Shown here: positions 6,193-12,571 of the stretch, piece by piece
Layout: each line of letters opens with the position of its first letter
How positions within the stretch are numbered: the stretch's first letter is position 1
Source of the DNA: Oscillospiraceae bacterium
Lineage (GTDB): Bacteria; Bacillota; Clostridia; Oscillospirales; Oscillospiraceae
Assembly: GCA_016295225.1 (NCBI GenBank)
Contig: JAEDLP010000052.1
Location: forward strand, 1 to 12,571
DNA: 12,571 nt
Reading direction: 5' to 3'
Position numbers and translations under genes: made by a program
The notes under the pieces: generated by a model
Seen by the model: only the letters and a program-made list of their open reading frames with translations
Told to the model about the DNA's origin: nothing
Databases searched by the model: none

Positions 6193-8853
6193 TCAATCGG
6201 ATTCGTAATGCTGGGGAACAGGGTCAAAGGGGAGGATCTCCTCCTCCACCGGCGGGTCGGGCTCCACATAGTCCTCCTCCCCGCCGCCGTTCTGCATCTG
6301 CTGCCACTGCTCCTTGGTGATGAGGAGCTGACGGGGCTTGGACCCCTCAAAGGGACCCACGATCCCCTGCTGCTCCATCTGATCCACCAGACGGGCGGCC
6401 CGGGCATAGCCCAGTTTCAGCCGCCGCTGGAGCATGGAAACCGAGGCCTGGCCCAGCTCCAGGATTACGTCCACCGCAGCTGGAAAGAGCTCGTCCTGCT
6501 CCTCGCCGGGGCCGTCCCCGCCGGGATAGCCCCCGGAGGAACCGGAGCCCTTGCCTTTCTTCTCGGACTCGGACACGTGCTGCTCGATCTGCTCCATGAC
6601 GGAGTCGTCGTAGTCCGCGGTGCTGTTCTGCTTCACGCAGTCCACCACGGCGGCCACTTCCTCGTCGGAGATGAAGCAGCCCTGGACACGCAGAGGCTTG
6701 GCGGAGCCCAGGGGGAACCAGAGCATGTCGCCCTTGCCCACCAGCTTCTCCGCCCCGGTGGTGTCCAGAATGATACGGGACTCCAGGGAGGATGCCACGG
6801 CAAAGGCCACCCGGGAGGGGATGTTGGCCTTCATCAGACCGGTGATCACATCGGCCGAGGGCCGCTGGGTGGCGATGACCAGGTGCATGCCGGAGGCACG
6901 GCCCATCTGGGCCACCCGGCAGATAGACTCCTCCACCTCTTTGGCGGCCACCAGCATCAGGTCGGCCAGCTCGTCGATGACGATGACCACCTTGGGCATG
7001 GGCTCCACGTTCTCCTGGCCCTTGGCCCACTGGTTGTAGGATGTAAGTTCCCGAACCCCCGCCTCGGCAAAGAGGCGGTAGCGCTTCATCATTTCCGTCA
7101 CCGCCCACTGGAGGGCGCCAGCGGCTTTCTTGGGGTCGGTGACCACGGGGATGAGCAGGTGGGGAATACCGTTGTATCCCCCCAGCTCCACCATCTTGGG
7201 GTCCACCATGATGAGCCGCAGCTCCTCTGGGGTGGACTTGTAGAGCATACTCACGATGAGGGAGTTGATGCACACAGACTTACCGGAACCGGTGGTGCCG
7301 GCGATGAGCATGTGGGGCAGCTTGGCACAGTCCCCCACGATGTAGTTTCCGCCGATGTCTTTGCCCACGGAGAAGGCCGCGCTGGACTTGTGCCGGCGGA
7401 AGTTATCGGAGTCCAGGACCTCCCGGATAGGAACGGGAGTGACCACCTTATTGGGGACCTCCACCCCCACCACGGAGATCTTACCGGGCACCGGGGCAAT
7501 GCGGACGTTGGACACCCCCAGGGCCAGGGCCACATCGTCGGAAAGGTTGGTGAGCTTGTTGAGACGAACCCCCTGCTCCAAGGCCACCTCATACCGGGTA
7601 ACAGAAGGGCCCTGGACCGCGCCGGTCACGTGGCCGTCGATGCCGAAGGAGGTCAGGACGCTGGCCAGACGGTTGAGCGTCCCCTCCAGCTCCTCATGGG
7701 CGGCCCGCTGGGCGTCGCCGCTGGGCGGAGTCAGAATATCCAGGGGAGGATACTGATACGCCTTGGGCTCCACCTCCATGGTTTTCTCGATGGTGCGGGT
7801 GACCTTGTCGGTCTCCTGGCGAATGGCCTCCTGCCGCTGGGCCTTGCTCTCCTCCCGGGGCGTCACATTGGACAGAGGATCGTCAAAGGTAATAACGTCC
7901 TCTTCCTCGCCGGTGAGCTCCTCCAGGACCTCATCGGGACGTTTCACATGGGTCTTTCGGCTGAAAAAGGATGTCTTGGTCCCCTTCAGCACACCGGCAG
8001 CCTTCTCCTCCCGGGTCTTCTCCCGGGTGGGCTGAATAGGTTCCGGCTCCTTGACGGGCTTCTGCCGTTCCGGCTCATCCAGGGGGATGTCCGCCGCCTT
8101 CTTCCGGGGGGATCTCCATCCCAGCAAGGGGGCCCAGAAAGGCTCCGGCTGACGGGCAGGAGGCGGAAGCTCCTCCTCATAGGGCTCCTCCCCGTAGTCG
8201 TCATAGTCATCCTCATACCAGTCATACTCCGCCTTTCGGGCGCGGCTCTCCCGCAGGTAGGCGAATACCCCCGCTGGAGTCACGCGGAAGATCCCGGCCA
8301 AAAGAACCAGCATCACCAGCGCAAAAAGGATCCCCGCACCGATGGCGCTGAACCAGGTGGCGAAGGAAATGCTCAAGAATCCTCCCAGGATACCGCCGCT
8401 GAAAAGGTTCAGACCATCCCGCCACAGGGCGGCGAAGGTGGAGAACGCCATTTGATAGGAATAGGGGGACAGCAGCAAGTGGACAAAGGCCCCCAGAAAC
8501 ACCGGGAAGAGCCCCAGGCACCAAAGGCGCAGACGAACGGACTGCTGCCTCTGGACCAGCAGAAGAATGGCCGCCGCCAACAGAACCGGAACCGCGACCC
8601 AGAAGCCATAGCCCACCAGGCCCTTGACCCCATTGCACAGGAAGTCCACCACTACGGCGTGGGCGCCGAACATGCCAAGACCCAGCATCACCGCCAGGAA
8701 AATGCACACCGCCGCGCCAACGCCCCGGGCCACCATGTTGGGTACATAGATGGGCGGACCCTTCCGGGTCTTGGCCTCGGGCTTTTGGGTTCCGGTCTTC
8801 TTCTCTGTCGGTTTCGATTTGCTGCTTGTGGTTTTCTTTTGTGTAGAAGCCAT
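6193..8853 (-). CDS. ftsK: FtsK/SpoIIIE family DNA translocase
   Basis: An 886-residue membrane-anchored ATPase that pumps chromosomal DNA through the closing septum (division or sporulation). Domains in order: a basic tail (1-38); four or five membrane segments (about 41-190); a long acidic, Pro/Glu-rich linker (205-365); the alpha/beta motor with Walker A GTTGSGKS (519-526) and Walker B VIVIDELADL (623-632); a Gly/Ser-rich spacer (767-786); and the winged-helix gamma domain (about 791-848) that reads orienting sequences. An acidic tail of about 30 residues follows. Length and architecture are normal. AAGGAG lies 6 nt before the ATG. It is the last gene of its operon, 23 nt after uppP. Whether it serves as FtsK or SpoIIIE cannot be decided here. 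Confidence 0.96.
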   Translation of the reverse strand: MASTQKKTTSSKSKPTEKKTGTQKPEAKTRKGPPIYVPNMVARGVGAAVCIFLAVMLGLGMFGAHAVVVDFLCNGVKGLVGYGFWVAVPVLLAAAILLLVQRQQSVRLRLWCLGLFPVFLGAFVHLLLSPYSYQMAFSTFAALWRDGLNLFSGGILGGFLSISFATWFSAIGAGILFALVMLVLLAGIFRVTPAGVFAYLRESRARKAEYDWYEDDYDDYGEEPYEEELPPPARQPEPFWAPLLGWRSPRKKAADIPLDEPERQKPVKEPEPIQPTREKTREEKAAGVLKGTKTSFFSRKTHVKRPDEVLEELTGEEEDVITFDDPLSNVTPREESKAQRQEAIRQETDKVTRTIEKTMEVEPKAYQYPPLDILTPPSGDAQRAAHEELEGTLNRLASVLTSFGIDGHVTGAVQGPSVTRYEVALEQGVRLNKLTNLSDDVALALGVSNVRIAPVPGKISVVGVEVPNKVVTPVPIREVLDSDNFRRHKSSAAFSVGKDIGGNYIVGDCAKLPHMLIAGTTGSGKSVCINSLIVSMLYKSTPEELRLIMVDPKMVELGGYNGIPHLLIPVVTDPKKAAGALQWAVTEMMKRYRLFAEAGVRELTSYNQWAKGQENVEPMPKVVIVIDELADLMLVAAKEVEESICRVAQMGRASGMHLVIATQRPSADVITGLMKANIPSRVAFAVASSLESRIILDTTGAEKLVGKGDMLWFPLGSAKPLRVQGCFISDEEVAAVVDCVKQNSTADYDDSVMEQIEQHVSESEKKGKGSGSSGGYPGGDGPGEEQDELFPAAVDVILELGQASVSMLQRRLKLGYARAARLVDQMEQQGIVGPFEGSKPRQLLITKEQWQQMQNGGGEEDYVEPDPPVEEEILPFDPVPQHYESD

Positions 8854-8876
8854 AGTTTGCTCCTTGCTTGCAGGGA

Positions 8877-9713
8877 TTACTTAAAAATGAGCGTCGCCAC
8901 CACTGCCGCGGCGCCAATGCCCCAGCAGTAGTACGCAAAATTGCCGAACTTGCCCTTATCCGCCAGCAGGTTCACCAGGCGGATGGCAAAGTAACCGGAC
9001 ACGGCGGCCACCACGGTGCCCGCGATATAGGCAGGCAGCAGAGACGCGTCGATGCCGGCGGAGACTGCCTCCCCGATGCTGAGGATGTTGGCCCCCAGGA
9101 CAGCGGGGATGGACAGCAGGAAGGAGAAGCGCACGGCAAATCTCCGGCTGAAGCCCCGCATCATACCGGCGGAGATGGTGGTGCCGGACCGGGACAGGCC
9201 AGGGACCACGGCGATGGCCTGTCCCACGCCCACCAGCAGAGCGTCCAGCATGGTGGCGGACTTGGCGGTCTTCTTGCCCCGGGCCATGCGATCGGAGAAG
9301 AAGAGGATGCAGCCGGTGACGATAAGGGCAACGCCCACGAAGATGGTGTTGGTGTACAGCCCCTCCACCTTGTCCTTGATGGGCAGGACGGCAAAGAGGG
9401 GAAGGGTGGCCACAATGATCATCAGGATCATCCGGCCCTTGGGGGACAGACGCCCCATCTTAGCCCGCTTCTCCTTGGAGAACAGGCAGGCCACGATGCG
9501 GATAAACTCCTTGACCAGGCCCACGATGTCCTTCCAATAATAGACAAAGATGGCGATGAGGGTGCCCAGGTGGAGCAGAACGTCAAAAAACAGACCGGCC
9601 TCCTCCAATCCGAAGAAGGACTGGAACAGGGATAGGTGGCCCGAGCTGGAGATGGGCAGGAACTCCGCCACACCCTGGACCAGGCCCAAAAAGATGGAAG
9701 ACAGAAATTGCAA
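8877..9713 (-). CDS. uppP: Undecaprenyl-diphosphatase (UppP/BacA)
   Basis: Polytopic membrane phosphatase that converts undecaprenyl diphosphate to the monophosphate, recycling the lipid carrier for wall glycans; it confers bacitracin tolerance when abundant. Seen (numbering from the GTG at 9722): QGVAE at 16-20 (the EGxxE motif with Gln in first place), FLPISSSGH at 21-29, and the PGLSRSGTT motif at 174-182 with the essential Arg178. About eight hydrophobic segments follow the family layout. AAGGAGG (9730-9724) lies 1 nt before the GTG but 10 nt before a TTG at 9713-9711, so I take TTG as the start (278 residues); the GTG would add three residues. It lies between the aminopeptidase and ftsK in the same operon. 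Confidence 0.95.
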   Translation of the reverse strand: MQFLSSIFLGLVQGVAEFLPISSSGHLSLFQSFFGLEEAGLFFDVLLHLGTLIAIFVYYWKDIVGLVKEFIRIVACLFSKEKRAKMGRLSPKGRMILMIIVATLPLFAVLPIKDKVEGLYTNTIFVGVALIVTGCILFFSDRMARGKKTAKSATMLDALLVGVGQAIAVVPGLSRSGTTISAGMMRGFSRRFAVRFSFLLSIPAVLGANILSIGEAVSAGIDASLLPAYIAGTVVAAVSGYFAIRLVNLLADKGKFGNFAYYCWGIGAAAVVATLIFK

Positions 9714-9723
9714 GGCGATCACG

Positions 9724-9730
9724 CCTCCTT
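9724..9730 (-). promoter_or_regulatory. Ribosome binding site that decides the uppP start
   Basis: AAGGAGG on the minus strand. It is too close (1 nt) to the GTG at 9722-9720 and well placed (10 nt) for the TTG at 9713-9711, arguing that uppP begins with TTG. Confidence 0.6.
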
Positions 9731-9755
9731 CCTACGGTTTCATCAAGATTTCGTA

Positions 9756-11171
9756 TCAATTTGTATCCGTGTTGTACAGGGCCTTCATGCCCTTGTAGGT
9801 CATGTAGCAGTCCAGCTTGGCAGTAGTCTCGAAGGGGGCGTGCATGGACAGCACCGGCACGCCGGCGTCAATGGTGTCGATGTTGCGGTTGGCCATGTAG
9901 CAGGCCACAGTGCCGCCGCCGCCCTGGTCGGTCTTGCCCAGCTCGGCCAGCTGCCAGATCACCTGGTTCTCCGCAAAGGTTCTGCGGACTCGGGCCACCA
10001 GCTCAGCGGAGGCGTCAGACGCCCCGGACTTACCCCGGGCACCGGTGTATTTGCTGATGCACACGCCGTAGTTCAGATAGGCACTGTTGCGGGCCTCGTA
10101 GGCCTCAGCAAAGTTGGGATCGTAGGCGGCGGTCACGTCGGCGGACAGGCAAAAGGCTTTCTCATAGCAGGTCTTCAAGGGGACCTCCTGGGCGTCGCAC
10201 AGGTCGCTCATAAAGGCGTCAAAGGCCCAGGACTGCATGCCGGACACACCCTCAGAGCCGATCTCCTCCTTGTCCGCCAGGACACAGATGGCGGTGATCT
10301 CGGGGGACTCAAGCTCCAGCAGGGCTTTTAAGCAGGCGTAGCTGCACACCCGGTCGTCCTGGCCGTAAGCCCCGATGACCGAGCGGTCCAGACCGATATC
10401 CACTGCCTTGGCGGCGGGAACGGCCATAAGCTCGGCGGAGAGGAAGTCCTCCTCCACCATGCCGTACTTCTCGTGGAGAATGTCCAGAATGGCGGTCTTC
10501 ACCCGGTCGGTGCCCTCCTCCTTGCCGAAGGGGCGGCTGCCAATAAAGACGTTGAGCTGCTCGGCGGTGACGATATTGCCCATAGTCTTCTGGGCCTGGT
10601 CGCTGGCCAGGTGGGGCAGCAGGTCCCCCACCGTGAACTGGGGATCACCCGGGTCTTCGCCGATGCGGACAGTGACGGACTCGCCGTTCTCCAGCACCAC
10701 CACGCCATGGAGAGCCAGAGGGATGGTGGTCCACTGGTACTTCTTGATGCCGCCGTAGTAGTGGGTTTTCAGGTAAGCCAGCTCCTTGTCCTCATAGAGG
10801 GGGTTCTGCTTCAGGTCCAGGCGGGGGGAGTCGATGTGGGCCGCGCCGATGACCGCTCCTTCTGCCAGGGACTTCTTGCCGATGACCGCCAGGGTCAGGG
10901 CCTTGCCCCGGTTGTTGCGATAGACCTTGTCGCCGGGCCGGAGAGCCTCCCCCCGGACCAGAGGACGGAAGCCGGCCTCCTCGGCCAGACGAATGGCGTA
11001 GTCCACGCACTCCCGCTCGGTCTTTCCCTGGTCAAGGAAGGTCTTGTATCCCTCGCAGTAGTCCCGGATGAGGGCCTCTTCCCCGTCGGCCAGGCAGTCA
11101 TAGCCGTTGGTCTTCTGACGGAAGAGCTCTTTTTTCTTTTGCTGCAGTTCTGTCAGCTCTTTGTTTTCCAT
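9756..11171 (-). CDS. M18 family metallo-aminopeptidase
   Basis: A 471-residue cytoplasmic zinc aminopeptidase, usual length for bacterial M18 enzymes, trimming N-terminal residues from peptides. Expected metal ligands and catalytic residues are all visible: AAHIDSPRLDLK (His112 with Asp114), YGQDDRV (bridging Asp272 or 273), KEEIGSEG (Glu302/303), LSADVTAAYDP (Asp345) and SMHAPFE (His444). The N-terminal 50 residues are charged and helical. The ATG at 11169-11171 is 3 nt after the coaE stop, with GGAGG inside the end of coaE 11 nt away, so translation is probably coupled. uppP follows after about 42 nt. M18 members can prefer acidic or neutral residues; specificity is not readable here. Confidence 0.93.
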   Translation of the reverse strand: MENKELTELQQKKKELFRQKTNGYDCLADGEEALIRDYCEGYKTFLDQGKTERECVDYAIRLAEEAGFRPLVRGEALRPGDKVYRNNRGKALTLAVIGKKSLAEGAVIGAAHIDSPRLDLKQNPLYEDKELAYLKTHYYGGIKKYQWTTIPLALHGVVVLENGESVTVRIGEDPGDPQFTVGDLLPHLASDQAQKTMGNIVTAEQLNVFIGSRPFGKEEGTDRVKTAILDILHEKYGMVEEDFLSAELMAVPAAKAVDIGLDRSVIGAYGQDDRVCSYACLKALLELESPEITAICVLADKEEIGSEGVSGMQSWAFDAFMSDLCDAQEVPLKTCYEKAFCLSADVTAAYDPNFAEAYEARNSAYLNYGVCISKYTGARGKSGASDASAELVARVRRTFAENQVIWQLAELGKTDQGGGGTVACYMANRNIDTIDAGVPVLSMHAPFETTAKLDCYMTYKGMKALYNTDTN

Positions 11172-11174
11172 AGG

Positions 11175-11774
11175 TCAGGTTTCCTCCAAAATCCGGCGGA
11201 ACAGGGCCACAGCCCGCGCAGAGAAGGTCTCCACGGTGTCCGCCTCGGTGTTATGTAAGGTATAGTCGCAGTGATCCCGGAACCAGTCGCTGGGCTTCTG
11301 GGCGTTCACCCGCATGCGGGCGTACTCCTCGGAAATCCCCTCCCGGTTCATAATGCGGCGGACCCGCAGGTCCTCCGGGGCGGTCACTGCCACGGTGCAG
11401 TCACAGTAATTGACCAACGTGCTCTCCAGCAGAGCGATGGCGTCGATGGCGGCGGCAGGCCGGCCCTGGGCCCGGGCCTCCTCGATCCGTCGGCCGGTCT
11501 CCCGGTCCACATACTTGTGGGTGATGGTATTCAGGTCCTCCAGGGCTTCCTTGTCCCGAAAGACGATGGCCCCCAGCTTCTTCCGGTCCAGGACATTGTC
11601 CTGGTACACATCGCCGAAGCGGGCAGTGAGTTCGGCCCGCATCTCCGCGTTGCTGACGGTGAGGTCGTGGTAGACCGCGTCGGCGTCGATGATGCAGCCC
11701 CCCAGGCTGGTCAGGGCGTTGAGCGCCGTGGTCTTCCCGGCTCCGGTGGGGCCGGTGATGCCGATGACTTTCAT
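11175..11774 (-). CDS. coaE: Dephospho-CoA kinase
   Basis: A 199-residue P-loop kinase for the last step of coenzyme A synthesis: phosphorylation of the ribose 3'-OH of dephospho-CoA. Walker A GPTGAGKTT is at 8-16 and DADAVYH at 30-36 (Asp32 as the likely catalytic base). The later stretch RIMNREGISEEYARMRVNAQ (lid region, about 137-156) is typical of CoaE. Length is standard. The ATG at 11772-11774 follows the stop of the tsaC-type gene with a single base between, and AAGGAG within that gene lies 10 nt upstream, so coupling is likely. The last bases of coaE carry the ribosome binding site of the aminopeptidase. Confidence 0.95.
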   Translation of the reverse strand: MKVIGITGPTGAGKTTALNALTSLGGCIIDADAVYHDLTVSNAEMRAELTARFGDVYQDNVLDRKKLGAIVFRDKEALEDLNTITHKYVDRETGRRIEEARAQGRPAAAIDAIALLESTLVNYCDCTVAVTAPEDLRVRRIMNREGISEEYARMRVNAQKPSDWFRDHCDYTLHNTEADTVETFSARAVALFRRILEET

Positions 11775-11775
11775 C

Positions 11776-12411
11776 TCAGGTCATCTCCTTTAAGAAATCT
11801 AACAGTTCCCGGCCGGGGATACCCCCCTCCCGGAGAATCTCGGGCTCCTCCCCTGTCAGGGAAACAATGGTGGACTCCACCCCCAGGTCGCAGACCCCGC
11901 CGTCCAGGACGGCTTCGATCTTGCCGTCGAAGTAATCCAGCACCGCCTGGGCGGTCTTGGGCGAGGGCAGGTCGGAGGGGTTGGCCGAGGGGGCGGCCAG
12001 AGGCTCCCCCAGGGCCCGGATGAGGGCCAGCGTCATAGGATGGTCCGGGCAGCGGACCCCCAGGGTGCTGCCGCCGCAGGTGACCGTGGGGGCCACCGCT
12101 CCCCCGTCCTCCAGAACCATGGTCAGGGGACCGGGCCAGTATTTCTCCGCCAGCCGCCAGGCGGCGGCAGGGATATTTCGGGTGTAGGCCTCCACCATCT
12201 CCATGCCGGAGACCAGGATGCTCAGGGGTTTTTCCGGGCTGCGGTGTTTCACCGCATAAATGGCCCGGACAGCGGCGTCATCCCCGGCCCGGGCAGCCAG
12301 GCCGTAGACCGTCTCCGTGGGAACCGCCACCAGTTCTCCCCTTTTCAGGGCTTCCGCGGCGGCGGGAACGTCCTCCATGGCGTATCGCCGGGTGGTTTTC
12401 TTCTCGTTCAT
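11776..12411 (-). CDS. tsaC: L-threonylcarbamoyladenylate synthase (YrdC/TsaC type)
   Basis: Makes threonylcarbamoyl-AMP from threonine, bicarbonate and ATP, the first step of the t6A modification at position 37 of ANN-decoding tRNAs. The 211 residues hold a single YrdC domain: PTETVYGL (31-38), the KxR-type KHRSPEKPLS (55-64), PSAN (141-144) and STIV (180-183). It lacks the extra C-terminal Sua5 domain (full Sua5/YwlC proteins have about 340 residues), so it is the short TsaC-like form. The ATG at 12409-12411 lies 4 nt after the prfA stop; GAGGAG inside prfA is 11 nt upstream. It sits in the common prfA neighbourhood, but without prmC in between. Confidence 0.94.
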   Translation of the reverse strand: MNEKKTTRRYAMEDVPAAAEALKRGELVAVPTETVYGLAARAGDDAAVRAIYAVKHRSPEKPLSILVSGMEMVEAYTRNIPAAAWRLAEKYWPGPLTMVLEDGGAVAPTVTCGGSTLGVRCPDHPMTLALIRALGEPLAAPSANPSDLPSPKTAQAVLDYFDGKIEAVLDGGVCDLGVESTIVSLTGEEPEILREGGIPGRELLDFLKEMT

Positions 12412-12415
12412 GGGT

Positions 12416-12571
12416 TCATTGGCTCCTCTGCTTTTCCATGCGTTCCGCCAGGACCAGACCGTCGATGATCTCCTCCAGGTCGCCGTTCATCACCGCGTCG
12501 ATCTTGTAGAGGGTCAGGCCGATCCGGTGGTCGGTGACCCGGCCCTGGGGGAAGTTATAGGTGCGGATGCG
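12416..12571 (-). CDS. prfA: Peptide chain release factor 1, C-terminal 51 residues
   Basis: The frame enters at the right edge and ends with TGA at 12418-12416. The visible part reads RIRTYNFPQGRVTDHRIGLT, then YKIDAVMNGDLEEIIDGL, the highly conserved C-terminal part of class I release factors just after the GGQ domain. RF1 and RF2 share this stretch, but the DAVMNGDLEEIID wording and the adjacent t6A synthase gene favour RF1, which recognises UAA and UAG. Upstream parts, including GGQ and the anticodon-like PxT motif, are outside the window. Confidence 0.9.
   Translation of the reverse strand, partial: RIRTYNFPQGRVTDHRIGLTLYKIDAVMNGDLEEIIDGLVLAERMEKQRSQ

Noticed and set aside
6208..8931. 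A 907-codon open frame on the plus strand, opposite ftsK
   Set aside because: It is a shadow of the GC-rich ftsK gene: the minus-strand product has all FtsK motifs, while the plus frame is His/Gly/Leu-rich low-complexity protein with no domain and no good ribosome binding site.
1..12571. CRISPR arrays, transposons, prophage genes, tRNA or rRNA genes
   Set aside because: No regularly spaced identical repeats, transposase or integrase motifs, or cloverleaf-like sequences were seen on either strand.

Overview
The window reads as chromosomal DNA of a GC-rich, low-oxygen Firmicute of the class Clostridia. A gut Oscillospiraceae of the Flavonifractor/Lawsonibacter kind is my best guess. This is inferred from GGAGG-type ribosome binding sites, GC-rich third codon positions, T-rich intrinsic terminators, a SleB-type hydrolase and a crotonase; no taxonomic marker is present. 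Every supported gene lies on the minus strand, so transcription runs from high to low coordinates.

Region A (12571 down to 6163) is a tight housekeeping operon: the 3' end of prfA, then a short threonylcarbamoyl-AMP synthase (tsaC/ywlC type), coaE, an M18 aminopeptidase, uppP and a full-length ftsK/spoIIIE. Gaps are 4, 1, 3, about 42 and 23 nt, and a strong terminator follows ftsK. The operon joins translation termination, tRNA modification, CoA synthesis, peptide turnover, lipid-carrier recycling and DNA translocation.

Region B (6160 to 2436) holds three genes. The first is a 427-aa protein I cannot assign, with its own extended -10 promoter. The second is an unusual cytoplasmic-looking CE4 (NodB) polysaccharide deacetylase with an SLH-like C-terminus. 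The third is an enoyl-CoA hydratase family protein, closed by a 13-bp-stem terminator.

Region C (2435 to 1) is the most interesting for regulation. A secreted SleB-type cell wall hydrolase has a good promoter, a ~140-nt structured leader starting almost at the transcription start, and an AT-rich upstream region carrying phased TGTNAC...TTYGTT repeats that look like a multi-site operator. Downstream, a sodium:solute symporter gene (cut by the window edge) has its own promoter and a ~160-nt leader with a terminator, a competing antiterminator and an anti-antiterminator hairpin: an attenuation device of no class I recognise.

I saw no tRNA, rRNA, CRISPR array, transposon or prophage gene. No multi-gene novel system is evident; the novelty candidates are the two leaders, the repeat array and the unassigned protein.
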